From contig NZ_STGH01000003.1 in NCBI RefSeq assembly GCF_005222785.1, forward strand, positions 124,001 to 188,000: 64,000 nucleotides of DNA. The letters are read 5' to 3'. How positions within the stretch are numbered: the stretch's first letter is position 1; the number at the start of each line of letters is the position of its first letter. This stretch comes from Rhodobacter sp. SY28-1. GTDB taxonomy: Bacteria; Pseudomonadota; Alphaproteobacteria; Rhodobacterales; Rhodobacteraceae. The notes beneath the pieces are model-generated. The model made no database searches, was not told the DNA's origin, and was given only the letters and a program-made list of their open reading frames with translations. The translations under genes and the position numbers were made by a program. Below are positions 1 to 9,269 of the stretch, piece after piece.

Positions 1-10
1 TTGGGGGCGG

Positions 11-733
11 TCAGTCGTCGCGCCCGATGCCTTTAAGGTCGCGGCCACCGACCCAAAGCCACAGCGACCGGGCCAGCCCGTAGGGCAGGGCGATGGCGAC
101 GCTGGCCAAACCCAGAAGATAGCCGCCGACCTGGATCGCCCCCGTCGTGACGGGGCCGGGCGGGGCGGGTGGCGTGTCGGGTGCCACGGGGCGGCCTGCC
201 TTCGGCCTCGCCACTCCCGGCGCGATCTCGTCGCGGATCGAGGCGAGCGGGTCGTCCCCCGGTTGCGGGATCGTCGGTTCAGTCAGGACGACCGGCGCCA
301 CGGCTTCCGGGGTGTCGGGGGATGGTGCGGGCTCGGGCTCGGGCGCGGGCGGCGCTTCGGTCCAGAGATGCGGCCCGATCTCGGCCACCAGCGCGTTGCC
401 GCGCTTGACGTCGGGGTCGGCGGTCGCGCTGGCATGGGAGAGCGTCGCGGCCAGGTTCTGCATCCAGGCGGCAACGCGCAGGTGTGACGGCACGAAACGT
501 TCGGCCCGGCCCAGCTTGTCGGCCGGAATCCGGCCCGCGCCGTTCTTCACATTGATCGCCGCGCGGCGCATCCGGCGGGCGGACCAGGCATGCAACGGGG
601 CGATCAGGTCGCGCGACAGGAACACCGTAGCCCGGCCCAGGGCGCGCAGGTCGAAGGGCGGACGCTGCCCGCCCGAAGCCCAGATCTCGGGGCGGTTCTT
701 GCCGGGACGATTTCCAAGGGGACTGTCTGCCAT
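11..733 (-). CDS. Hypothetical protein with C-terminal hydrophobic segment
   Basis: A 240-residue protein that I do not recognise. Residues 1-105 are basic and helical-looking (Arg/Ala-rich). Residues 120-195 are a Pro/Ala/Glu-rich linker. A hydrophobic stretch near residues 200-228 (VGGYLLGLASVAIALPYGLA) could be a membrane segment or re-entrant hairpin, followed by a short charged tail. It lies downstream of glnA on the same strand, but the glnA terminator separates them, so it is probably its own unit. The start at 733 is the first ATG and fits the coding pattern. No enzymatic motif is visible. Confidence 0.6.
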   Translation of the reverse strand: MADSPLGNRPGKNRPEIWASGGQRPPFDLRALGRATVFLSRDLIAPLHAWSARRMRRAAINVKNGAGRIPADKLGRAERFVPSHLRVAAWMQNLAATLSHASATADPDVKRGNALVAEIGPHLWTEAPPAPEPEPAPSPDTPEAVAPVVLTEPTIPQPGDDPLASIRDEIAPGVARPKAGRPVAPDTPPAPPGPVTTGAIQVGGYLLGLASVAIALPYGLARSLWLWVGGRDLKGIGRDD

Positions 734-884
734 GGCTCACCCGCCGCCTGTTACAACCGCAGGTTAGTCGAGGCGCGGGGCGGCGGCAACCATCCCCGGA
801 TGGGTTTTCAAAAGGTTATTGTCGCTGAGGTGTTTCAAGCAATGTCAAGGGCTTGCCCATGCTGTCCTGCGTGGTCAGGCAGCA

Positions 885-911
885 GAAAGGGCGCCCGAAG
901 GCGCCCTTTCC
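885..911 (-). terminator. Rho-independent terminator of glnA
   Basis: A perfect GC-rich hairpin (GAAAGGGCGCC, loop around CGAA, GGCGCCCTTTC) lies 19 bases past the glnA stop. Read on the minus strand it ends in a short T-run (CCCTTTCTG). Confidence 0.8.
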
Positions 912-929
912 ATATCACTGTCCCCGCCC

Positions 930-2339
930 TCAGCAAGAGTAGTAGAGCTGGTATTCCACCGGGTGGGGGGTGTGCTCGTAGGCGTACACTTCTTCCCACT
1001 TCAGGGCCATGTAGGCCTCCAGCTGGTCGCGGTCGAACACGTCGCCCGCCAGCAGGAAGTCCATGTCCTTCTCCAGCTCTTCCAGAGCCTCCCGCAGCGA
1101 ACCACAGACGGTCGGGATTTCGGCCAGTTCTTCCGGCGGAAGATCATACAGGTCCTTGTCCGAAGCCGGACCCGGGTCGATCTTGTTCTTGATGCCGTCA
1201 AGACCAGCCATCAGCAGCGCCGCGAAAGCCAGGTAGGGGTTCGCCGACGGATCGGGGAAACGGGCCTCGACACGCTTGGCCTTCGGCGACTCGGTCCACG
1301 GAATACGAACGCAGCCCGACCGGTTGCGGGCCGAATACGCGCGCAGAACCGGGGCTTCAAAGCCGGGGATCAGGCGCTTGTAGCTGTTGGTGCCGGGGTT
1401 GGTCAGCGCGTTCAGCGCCTTGGCATGCTTCAGGATGCCGCCGATGAACCACAGGGCTTCCTGGCTCAGGTCGGCATACTTGTCGCCCGCGAACAGCGGC
1501 TTGCCGCCCTTCCAGATCGACATGTTGACGTGCATCCCCGACCCGTTGTCTCCCTTCATGGGCTTCGGCATGAAGGTCACGGTCTTGCCGTAGGCGTGCG
1601 CCACGTTGTGGATCACGTACTTGTACTTCTGGATGTTGTCGGCCTGCTCCACGAGCCCGCCGAAGATCATGCCCAGTTCGTGCTGGCAGGTCGCGACCTC
1701 GTGGTGGTGCTTGTCGACCTTGATGCCCATGCGCTTCATGGTGGACAGCATCTCGCCGCGGATGTCCTGGGCTTCGTCGATCGGGTTCACCGGGAAGTAG
1801 CCGCCCTTGTGGCCCGCGCGGTGGCCGTAGTTGCCGCCTTCGGTCACGGTGTCGGTGTTCCAGGCAGCCGCCTCAGCGTCGATCTCGTAGGCCACCTTGC
1901 GGGGGGTCACGGAATAGCGGACGTCGTCGAAGATGAAGAATTCGGCTTCCGGCCCGAAGTAGGCCGCGTCACCAATGCCGGAGGACTTGAGATAGGCCTC
2001 GGCCTTCAGCGCGATCTGGCGCGGGCAGCGGGCATAGGCCTCGCCGGTGTCGGGCTCGACAACATTGCAATGCACGCACATGGTCTTTTCCGCGTAGAAC
2101 GGGTCGATGTAGACCGACGCCGCATCCGGGATCAGCTTCATGTCGGACTGATCGATCGACTTCCAGCCCGCGATCGACGAGCCGTCGAACATGAAGCCTT
2201 CCTCGAAGAAGTCCTCGTCCACGAGGTCGGCCACCAGCGTCACATGCTGGAGCTTGCCCTTCGGGTCGGTGAAACGGATGTCGACATATTCGACTTCCTC
2301 GTCCTTCATCAGTTTCAGAGCCTTGGCAACGGCGCTCAT
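930..2339 (-). CDS. glnA: Glutamine synthetase type I
   Basis: ATP-dependent ligation of ammonia to glutamate, the main cytosolic ammonium-assimilation step. The 469-residue length is typical of GSI. Visible family motifs are the N-terminal beta-Grasp region with [10 protein letters not shown] (about residues 50-60), the catalytic-core [11 protein letters not shown], the ATP-site [12 protein letters not shown], and the C-terminal [23 protein letters not shown], which leads to the GSI tail. The adenylylation loop (DLYDLPPEE, near residue 395) is present, so control by GlnE is likely. The start is supported by AGG seven bases upstream of the ATG. glnB lies directly upstream on the same strand, the classic nitrogen-control pair. 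Confidence 0.97.
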   Translation of the reverse strand: MSAVAKALKLMKDEEVEYVDIRFTDPKGKLQHVTLVADLVDEDFFEEGFMFDGSSIAGWKSIDQSDMKLIPDAASVYIDPFYAEKTMCVHCNVVEPDTGEAYARCPRQIALKAEAYLKSSGIGDAAYFGPEAEFFIFDDVRYSVTPRKVAYEIDAEAAAWNTDTVTEGGNYGHRAGHKGGYFPVNPIDEAQDIRGEMLSTMKRMGIKVDKHHHEVATCQHELGMIFGGLVEQADNIQKYKYVIHNVAHAYGKTVTFMPKPMKGDNGSGMHVNMSIWKGGKPLFAGDKYADLSQEALWFIGGILKHAKALNALTNPGTNSYKRLIPGFEAPVLRAYSARNRSGCVRIPWTESPKAKRVEARFPDPSANPYLAFAALLMAGLDGIKNKIDPGPASDKDLYDLPPEELAEIPTVCGSLREALEELEKDMDFLLAGDVFDRDQLEAYMALKWEEVYAYEHTPHPVEYQLYYSC

Positions 2340-2378
2340 CTGACTGCCTTTCGGTTTGGGGTTGATGTTGGTGGGGTG

Positions 2379-2401
2379 ACTGATTTTCTGCGAAAATCAG
2401 T
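2379..2401 (-). promoter_or_regulatory. Hairpin in the glnB-glnA spacer
   Basis: A perfect 10-bp inverted repeat with a 3-base loop (ACTGATTTTC tgc GAAAATCAGT) begins 8 bases past the glnB stop. There is no T-run, so it may be an attenuator or an RNA-processing/stability hairpin that adjusts glnA relative to glnB. The function is inferred. Confidence 0.5.
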
Positions 2402-2409
2402 GTCCCGGT

Positions 2410-2859
<450 letters not shown>

Positions 2860-2918
2860 CTAAAATTTGTGCAATGCGCCTTCTGGGTGGGCAATTTGAA
2901 AACTGTGGTGGTTGCAGA

Positions 2919-4502
2919 ATGACCGAACTCCTGACCGCCGCGCAGATGCGGGCCATTGAAGCGGCGGCGATAGCCTCGGGCGAGGTCACGGGCCTGGAGC
3001 TGATGAAGCGCGCCGGGCGGGGCGTGGTCGAGGCGATTTTCGAGGAATGGCCGGAGTTGCGCGCGACGTCGCACCGCGCGGTGGTCCTGTGCGGGCCGGG
3101 CAACAACGGCGGCGACGGGTTCGTCGTGGCGCGACTGTTGAAGGAGTGGGGCTGGGAGGTGGAGGTCTTCCTCTACGGCGACCCAGAGAAGATGCCGCCA
3201 GATGCGCGGGTGAATTATGAGCGGTGGCGGGGGATGGGGGAGGTGGTCGCCTTCAACGACAAAGCTACGGCGCACCTTGTCGAGCGTGAGCCTCCATCCC
3301 TCGTGGTCGATGCCTTTTTTGGAACGGGATTGACGCGAGACATAGGCAGGATTGTACGGGAAACGTCCGAGGCCCTATGGATGCATGTAAGCATCCATAG
3401 AGGGCGCATCGTGGCGATTGATATTCCCAGCGGTATATGTGCCGACAGTGGTAAGGACCTTGGGCGGGCGCTTCCAGCAACTCTGACCGTGAGCTTCCAC
3501 AAGAAGAAGCTAGGGCACTTGATTGGCGAGGGGCCAGTCCATTCATTTCGAACGGTTATCGCGGATATCGGACTTCCGGATCGTTCTGAACGCGGTCGTG
3601 TCTCACTCACGAATGCCGATGAGACATTTCTCCGGAAAAGTAGGCAACCGCAGCACCACAAATACTCCCACGGCCACGCCCTTATCGTCTCCGGCACCTC
3701 TGGCCGTGGCGGGGCGGCGCGGTTGGCGGCGCGGGGGGCGCTGCGGATCGGGGCGGGGGTGGTAACGGTGGGGTGTCCCTTGGACGCCATCCCCGAGCAC
3801 GCCGCGCGGCTGGATGCGGTGATGCTGCGGGGGGTGGCGGATGGGCTGGGGCTGGAGGAGACACTGGAGGATGGGCGGATCAATGCGCTGTGCGTCGGGC
3901 CGGGGCTGGGGCTGGATGCGCGGGGGCGGGAGGTGGTGGCGGTGGTATTGGAGAGTCGGGGCAGGCCCCGACCTACCGTAGGCCGGGGCCTGCCCCGGCG
4001 TTCCGTCGTCCTCGATGCCGACGCACTGACTATCCTCTCCCAAAACCCCGACCTCTTCGCCGCCTTGCACGGGGCTTGCGTCCTGACCCCCCACGCTGGG
4101 GAGTTCGCCCGCCTCTTCCCAGACATCGCCGAAAAACTCGCCGCCCCCGCCACCAAAGGCCCCGCCTATTCCAAGGTCGACGCCACTCGGGAGGCGGCCA
4201 AGCGGGCGGGCTGTGTGGTCCTTTTCAAAGGCCCCGACACGGTGATCGCCGACCCCACGGGGCGCTGCGCCATCAACTCCGCCCATTACGACCGCGCCGC
4301 GCCGTGGTTGGCGACCGCCGGGTCGGGGGATGTGCTGGCGGGGTTCATCACCGGGCTGCTGGCGCGGGGGTTCTCGCCCTTCGACGCCGCCTGCACCGGG
4401 GCCTGGCTGCATGTGGAATGTGCCCTCAGCTTCGGGCCGGGGCTGATTGCCGAGGACCTGCCCGAGGAGCTACCGAAGGTGTTCCGGGTGTTGGGCGTGT
4501 GA
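2919..4502 (+). CDS. nnr: Bifunctional NAD(P)H-hydrate epimerase / ADP-dependent dehydratase
   Basis: Repairs hydrated NAD(P)H. The N-terminal YjeF domain (residues 1 to about 210) epimerises and shows the GPGNNGGDGFVVARLL motif and VAIDIPSG. The C-terminal ribokinase-like domain (about 235-527) dehydrates, with HALIVSGTSGRGGAARLAARGALRIGAG, LTPHAGEFARL and the terminal ATAGSGDVLAGFITGLLARG. The start MTELLTAAQM is chosen because the family begins there. The gene is a mosaic. About 3,260-3,680 is clearly less GC-rich than its flanks and contains a 10-bp hairpin (3375-3400). A 45-bp palindrome at 3955-3999 is read through in frame as SRGRPRPTVGRGLPRRS before VVLDADALTI. Both domains otherwise look intact, so the enzyme is probably functional. 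Confidence 0.93.
   Translation: MTELLTAAQMRAIEAAAIASGEVTGLELMKRAGRGVVEAIFEEWPELRATSHRAVVLCGPGNNGGDGFVVARLLKEWGWEVEVFLYGDPEKMPPDARVNYERWRGMGEVVAFNDKATAHLVEREPPSLVVDAFFGTGLTRDIGRIVRETSEALWMHVSIHRGRIVAIDIPSGICADSGKDLGRALPATLTVSFHKKKLGHLIGEGPVHSFRTVIADIGLPDRSERGRVSLTNADETFLRKSRQPQHHKYSHGHALIVSGTSGRGGAARLAARGALRIGAGVVTVGCPLDAIPEHAARLDAVMLRGVADGLGLEETLEDGRINALCVGPGLGLDARGREVVAVVLESRGRPRPTVGRGLPRRSVVLDADALTILSQNPDLFAALHGACVLTPHAGEFARLFPDIAEKLAAPATKGPAYSKVDATREAAKRAGCVVLFKGPDTVIADPTGRCAINSAHYDRAAPWLATAGSGDVLAGFITGLLARGFSPFDAACTGAWLHVECALSFGPGLIAEDLPEELPKVFRVLGV
3955..3999. repeat. REP-like palindrome inserted in frame in nnr
   Basis: Two 22-base arms, matching at 20 positions and separated by one base, form a very stable hairpin. 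Cores are GGGGCAGGCCCC (3958-3969) and its exact reverse complement GGGGCCTGCCCC (3985-3996). It lies wholly inside the nnr reading frame without disrupting it and encodes an Arg/Pro/Gly-rich stretch that a ribokinase fold does not need. This is similar in principle to palindromic elements embedded in Rickettsia genes. Confidence 0.7.
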
Positions 4503-4503
4503 C

Positions 4504-4521
4504 GGTGCGCTGTAGCGCACC
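4504..4521 (+). terminator. Palindrome after nnr (GGTGCGCT-gt-AGCGCACC)
   Basis: A perfect 8-bp stem with a 2-base loop immediately follows the nnr stop and is itself followed by CTACG. Its shape and flank (CACCCTACG) match a second palindrome at 44883-44901, suggesting a small intergenic repeat family that also serves as a bidirectional terminator between convergent nnr and the Lrp-type gene. Confidence 0.6.
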
Positions 4522-4527
4522 CTACGC

Positions 4528-4971
4528 CTAAACCGCCCGGTCGATTTTGGTGGACAGGTGGATCAGGCTCTCCGACGCCCGGACCCCGGTCATCGCGCCG
4601 ATCTGGTCCAGGACCGAATCGAGGACCTGGGTGTTCGGACACGCCACCTGAACCAGAAAGTCGAAGCGGCCAGAGGTGGTGAAGACCCGCTCGATCTCGG
4701 CAATCGACTTCAGCCGGGCCAGCACGGCCGCCTGCGAGCGGGGTTCGATGGTCAAGAGAACCGAGGCGCGGAGGCGGCCTTCCCGCGCTGCTTCGCCGAG
4801 TTTCAGCGTGTAGCCGGCGATCACGCCAGAGGTCTCCAGCCGCTCCAGCCGGGCCTGAATCGTCGACCGCGCGACCTTCAACCGGCGCGATAAGGTGGCC
4901 ACCGAAACCCGCGCATCGGCGGAGAGAAGCCCAATGATGTTGCGATCCAGTTCATCCATGCAATCTGCCAT
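4528..4971 (-). CDS. Lrp/AsnC-family transcriptional regulator
   Basis: A 147-residue one-component regulator. The N-terminal winged helix is LDRNIIGLLSADARVSVATL with recognition helix VARSTIQARLERLE. The C-terminal RAM/effector domain covers about residues 65-140 (LLTIEPRSQAAVLARLKSI, then TTSGRFDFLVQVACPNTQVLD). It is divergent from the PLP-dependent decarboxylase gene at 5174, the usual position for a regulator of its neighbour, so an amino-acid or polyamine effector is likely. The start is uncertain: ATGs at 4983, 4971 and 4959 are in frame. The family usually begins just before the MDELDRN segment. The most upstream candidate falls inside a palindrome at 4981-4998. Confidence 0.88.
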   Translation of the reverse strand: MADCMDELDRNIIGLLSADARVSVATLSRRLKVARSTIQARLERLETSGVIAGYTLKLGEAAREGRLRASVLLTIEPRSQAAVLARLKSIAEIERVFTTSGRFDFLVQVACPNTQVLDSVLDQIGAMTGVRASESLIHLSTKIDRAV

Positions 4972-4980
4972 CCTTTTCGT

Positions 4981-4998
4981 CATTATAACGACGTAATG
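4981..4998. promoter_or_regulatory. Possible Lrp-type operator
   Basis: The AT-rich inverted repeat CATTA-N8-TAATG lies at the regulator's start, in an otherwise GC-rich 200-bp divergent promoter region. Lrp/AsnC proteins commonly bind such imperfect palindromes in their own promoter. Assignment is by position only. Confidence 0.35.
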
Positions 4999-5173
4999 GC
5001 GCATTTATATAGTTTTGTTCGGTGAAGTTGTAACCCATATGCGGCATCCTCGATTGCAGGAAAAGGGCGGCTCATACGCACCTGGCCTGGTTCACTTGAA
5101 ACCACGCTGGTGCCCGATCCCATAGCTGCACGGGGAAGGGCGAAGCGTCTTGTTGGCAAAGGGAAATACGCCG

Positions 5174-6319
5174 ATGGGACTCTCCAAGACAATCTGGTCT
5201 AACCCCACTGATTTTCTGAAGAAAGAGCAGCCGGAGAACCCGGTCCTGTTCTTCGCTCCTTCGGCAGCCCAGGCGGCGGCGCGGCGGTTCATCGACGGCT
5301 TCCCGGGTCTGGTGACCTATGCGGTGAAGTCGAACCCCGGCGAGGCGATGGTCGAGAACCTGGCGGCGGCGGGCGTGCGCGGCTTTGACTGCGCCTCGCC
5401 GTTCGAGATCGACCTGATCCGCCGTCTCGCCCCCGATGCGGCGATCCACTACAACAACCCGGTCCGCGCGCGGCACGAGATCGCCTACGCGGTGGAACGC
5501 GGCGTGAAGTCATACTCGGTCGATTCGAAGTCGGAACTGGCCAAGCTGATCGAGATGGTTCCCGTGCAGGGCACCGAAATCTCCGTCCGCTTCAAGCTGC
5601 CGGTGGCGGGTGCCGCCTACAACTTTGGGGCCAAGTTCGGCGCGACGGTGGAACTGGCGACGGAGCTTCTGAAGTCCGTGGCCGAGGCGGGTTACATCCC
5701 CTCGATCACCTTCCACCCGGGCACCCAGTGCACCGATCCCCATGCCTGGGAGGCCTATATCCGCGAGGCTGCGAACATCGCCAAGGGAGCGGGCGTCAAG
5801 ATCGCGCGGCTGAACGTCGGTGGCGGCTTCCCGAACCATCGCCTGCAGGCCGTGGTCCCGCAGCTGGAGGAGACGTTCCAGCTGATCGACCGCGTGACGA
5901 CCGAGGCTTTCGGCGCCGACCGCCCGGCGCTGATCTGCGAGCCGGGTCGGGCGCTGTGCGGTGATGCCTTCGCGCTGGCCGCCCGCGTCAAGGCGCTGCG
6001 CGATGGGACGCATGTGTTCCTGAACGACGGCGTCTATGGCTCCCTGACCGAACTGCCGATGATCGGCGTGATCGACCGGATCGAGGTGCTGGCACCTTCG
6101 GGCGAGAAGCGCCACGGCGAGGCGCAGCCGCGCATCGTTTTCGGTCCAACCTGCGATTCGGTCGACCGGCTGCCGGGGGAAATCCCGCTGCCGTCGGACC
6201 TTGCCGAAGGCGATTTCGTCATCTGGCAGGGGATGGGGTCGTACTCGACCGTCACCAACACCCGTTTCAACGGCTTTGGTGAGTTGCAGATGGCAACGGT
6301 CCTGAGCCTGAAGCTCTGA
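5174..6319 (+). CDS. Group IV (type III fold) PLP-dependent ornithine/lysine decarboxylase
   Basis: A 381-residue alanine-racemase-fold decarboxylase, probably making putrescine from ornithine (or cadaverine from lysine). The PLP-binding lysine is in VTYAVKSNPG (near residue 52). Other family marks are GFDCASPFEI, FHPGTQC, the phosphate-binding VGGGFP, CEPGRALCGD, and FGPTCDSVDRLPGE containing the active-site Cys-Asp of the partner subunit. The bacterial short form of eukaryotic-type ODC has this length. ATG at 5174 follows GGGAAA ten bases upstream. The divergent Lrp-type gene and the nearby N-carbamoylputrescine amidase support a polyamine role. Substrate choice between ornithine and lysine cannot be settled by eye. 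Confidence 0.88.
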   Translation: MGLSKTIWSNPTDFLKKEQPENPVLFFAPSAAQAAARRFIDGFPGLVTYAVKSNPGEAMVENLAAAGVRGFDCASPFEIDLIRRLAPDAAIHYNNPVRARHEIAYAVERGVKSYSVDSKSELAKLIEMVPVQGTEISVRFKLPVAGAAYNFGAKFGATVELATELLKSVAEAGYIPSITFHPGTQCTDPHAWEAYIREAANIAKGAGVKIARLNVGGGFPNHRLQAVVPQLEETFQLIDRVTTEAFGADRPALICEPGRALCGDAFALAARVKALRDGTHVFLNDGVYGSLTELPMIGVIDRIEVLAPSGEKRHGEAQPRIVFGPTCDSVDRLPGEIPLPSDLAEGDFVIWQGMGSYSTVTNTRFNGFGELQMATVLSLKL

Positions 6320-6508
6320 CTGTCTGACAACGCTGTGAAATCCGAACGCCCGGCTGGACATGTTCCGCCGGGCGTTTAGCATTGCGGTCAAGGGAACCTT
6401 AACCCGCGCGGCGCGATCCTTGAGTGCCGCCCGCTTGCCGAGGGGAGACCCGCCACGCGCCTTCTGGACCGCCTTCGCAGTTTCTTCCGTCGCACCGTCG
6501 AACCGGAG

Positions 6509-7552
6509 ATGGAGCAGGCCTCCCCGCCAGTGCCGGGCCGGGTGCGTGGCGTGGTCGATCATGTGGTGATCCTGGACGGAACGATGTCGAGCCTGGACCC
6601 CGGGCAGGAAAGCAACGCGGGGCTGATCTTCCGGCTTCTGAAAGAGATGGGTCACAGTGCCAACCGGCGACTTTACTATGAGCCCGGGATGCAGTGGGAA
6701 GGCTGGCTGCGCGGTATCGCAATCCTTGAAGGGCGGGGGACAGCCCCTCAGATCCAGCGGGCCTATGGCTGGCTGGCCTCTGGCTACCGTGAGGGGGACC
6801 GGATCTTCCTTCTGGGCTATTCGCGCGGGGCCTATGCGGTGCGGTCGCTGGCGGGGGTGATCGACCGGGTGGGACTGCTTCGCCGCGAACATGCCACGGA
6901 ACGGGCGGTGCGGCTGGCTTGGCGGCACTATGAAAGGGCGATGGACAGCCCGTCGTTGCAGGCCTTCGTTCGCCGCTTCTGCCATGCCGATGCACCGATC
7001 GAGATGGTGGGCGTTTTCGACACGGTAAAGGCGCTGGGGCTGCGGTTGCCGCTGTTCTGGATGTTTGCAAAGGACAGGCACGGGTTTCACAATCACCACC
7101 TGGGGGCGTCGATCCGGCACGGCTATCACGCACTGGCACTGGACGAGACGCGCGAGGCCTTTGCGCCGGTGCTGTGGGACTGCCCGGAAGGCTGGGAGGG
7201 CAACGTGGAACAGGTCTGGTTCCGCGGCGCGCATGGCGATGTGGGCGGGCAGCTGGGGGATTTCGCGGCGGCCCGGCCGCTGGCGAACATCCCGCTGGTC
7301 TGGATGCTGGACCGGGCCGAGGCGTTGGGGCTGGCCCTGCCCGACGGCTGGCGGGCGCGGTTCCCCTGCGACCCCGAGGCGCCGATGGTCGGGACCTTTC
7401 GCAGCTGGGGCAAATGGTTCCTGCTGCGCCGTCGCCGGGTGTTCGGTCGCGACCGGTCGGAACGGCTGCATCCGACGGCGATGGCGGCGGCGGGAAAGCG
7501 TTGGCCGCGAGAGGTCGGAATCGGGCTTCAAGCCGCCCCGCCAGAGACATAG
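6509..7552 (+). CDS. DUF2235 alpha/beta-hydrolase-like protein
   Basis: A 347-residue member of the DUF2235 family, related to type VI secretion phospholipase-type hydrolases. The nucleophile elbow GYSRGAY lies near residue 108 (GxSxG), preceded by the beta strand RIFLLGYS. VVILDGTMSS near the N-terminus and VGVFDTVKALG (about 165-175) hold the conserved Asp residues, and WFRGAHGDVGG (about 240) the catalytic His region. No signal peptide or type VI gene is nearby, so it is a cytosolic hydrolase of unknown substrate. The frame stays open upstream (LLDRLRSFFRR is readable) without an ATG, so an alternative start cannot be excluded. It sits between two polyamine genes in the same direction. Confidence 0.8.
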   Translation: MEQASPPVPGRVRGVVDHVVILDGTMSSLDPGQESNAGLIFRLLKEMGHSANRRLYYEPGMQWEGWLRGIAILEGRGTAPQIQRAYGWLASGYREGDRIFLLGYSRGAYAVRSLAGVIDRVGLLRREHATERAVRLAWRHYERAMDSPSLQAFVRRFCHADAPIEMVGVFDTVKALGLRLPLFWMFAKDRHGFHNHHLGASIRHGYHALALDETREAFAPVLWDCPEGWEGNVEQVWFRGAHGDVGGQLGDFAAARPLANIPLVWMLDRAEALGLALPDGWRARFPCDPEAPMVGTFRSWGKWFLLRRRRVFGRDRSERLHPTAMAAAGKRWPREVGIGLQAAPPET

Positions 7553-7583
7553 GCTGGGCGCGACGCCAAGCCGGAGCCTGCCA

Positions 7584-8456
<873 letters not shown>

Positions 8457-8458
8457 GC

Positions 8459-8500
8459 TCCTCGCTCCGCTGGCGCGTCGCTCCTCGCAAGCGCCAGCGA
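8459..8500. repeat. CTCCTCG/GCTGGCG-type intergenic palindrome, copy A
   Basis: The 56-bp spacer between convergent aguB and aox holds a 9-bp stem (CGCTGGCGC at 8468-8476, GCGCCAGCG at 8491-8499) with internal CTCCTCG repeats. The same words recur in the spacers at 19234, 23446 and 34366. It probably terminates both genes. Confidence 0.55.
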
Positions 8501-8512
8501 CGGGACGGCGTT

Positions 8513-9136
8513 TCAGGCCGCCTTCAACTGATCTGCCATCTCGTGGTTGCGGTCACGGTGGCCGGCCTCGTCGGCGCGGACGGCGACGACCACGTCGCGC
8601 AGGCGGGCGTTGGGACCAAGGTTCCAGTAGTCGATGGCGATCTGCGGGGCGGGGACGTTCTCCACCAGACCGGCGTCGATCTGGGCGAGATACTGGGTGT
8701 AGCTGACCACCGCCTCTTCCTCCAGGTAGCCCACGATCCGGTGCGCGATGCGGGGGGTGAAGAGATACAGCCAGAAGTAGGCGTTATAGAAGATCGCCTG
8801 ACCGAACATGATGATCCCGCGTTCAAGCCGCGAGGGCTGGGCGACGTGGATGAAGGTCATCAGGTGCATGCGTTCGTTGTCGGCCTCTTCCAGAAGCTCC
8901 CTGATCCAGCCCTGGTCGTCGCGGATGTGGCGCAGGGCCTTCAGGTGCTGGAGAAGTCCGCCGACCATGCCGGGGACGGCCGCGACGGTTTCCAGAACAA
9001 CGGCCCGGTGGCCGTAGCGTTTGGAGAAAAAGGCATCGGCGAAGAGGCGCATGAACTTGACGGTCTTCAGGGCGACGCGGTCACCGAAACTGGCGGGCGC
9101 GTGGTGGGCCGTCAGGTCGGGGTAGGTGTCTTTCAT
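8513..9136 (-). CDS. aox: Alternative oxidase (cyanide-insensitive ubiquinol oxidase)
   Basis: A membrane-bound di-iron oxidase that passes electrons from ubiquinol to oxygen without pumping protons. The 207-residue protein shows all four iron-ligand motifs: [20 protein letters not shown] (E-x-x-H), [11 protein letters not shown] and [11 protein letters not shown] (E-x-x-H). The hydrophobic segment [16 protein letters not shown] fits the interfacial helix. The start at 9136 is chosen over 9142 because GGAG then lies seven bases upstream. The 130-bp upstream region contains a direct repeat (GATGC-ct-GATGC) but no operator that I can name. Bacterial AOX typically protects respiration against NO, sulfide or cyanide. 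It is downstream of gltA but separated by a terminator. Confidence 0.92.
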   Translation of the reverse strand: MKDTYPDLTAHHAPASFGDRVALKTVKFMRLFADAFFSKRYGHRAVVLETVAAVPGMVGGLLQHLKALRHIRDDQGWIRELLEEADNERMHLMTFIHVAQPSRLERGIIMFGQAIFYNAYFWLYLFTPRIAHRIVGYLEEEAVVSYTQYLAQIDAGLVENVPAPQIAIDYWNLGPNARLRDVVVAVRADEAGHRDRNHEMADQLKAA

Positions 9137-9225
9137 GGTCATACTCCACAAGCGAAAGCACAGCGTGGATATGGGGCGTTCCCGACGAAAAGCATCAGGC
9201 ATCACCTGCGGCGTGACAGCGCATG

Positions 9226-9253
9226 AAAAAGGCCGCCCGAAGGCGGCCTTTTC
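9226..9253 (-). terminator. Rho-independent terminator of gltA
   Basis: On the minus strand AAAAGGCCGCC, a TTCG tetraloop, then GGCGGCCTTTTT, 16 bases past the gltA stop. Strong stem plus T-run. Confidence 0.88.
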
Positions 9254-9269
9254 GGTCTGGCAGCAGCCC

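Noticed and set aside
3375-3400. Second inserted repeat in nnr
   Set aside because: The hairpin CTATGGATGC...GCATCCATAG lies in a variable linker of the N-terminal domain whose length is normal, so there is no proof of insertion.
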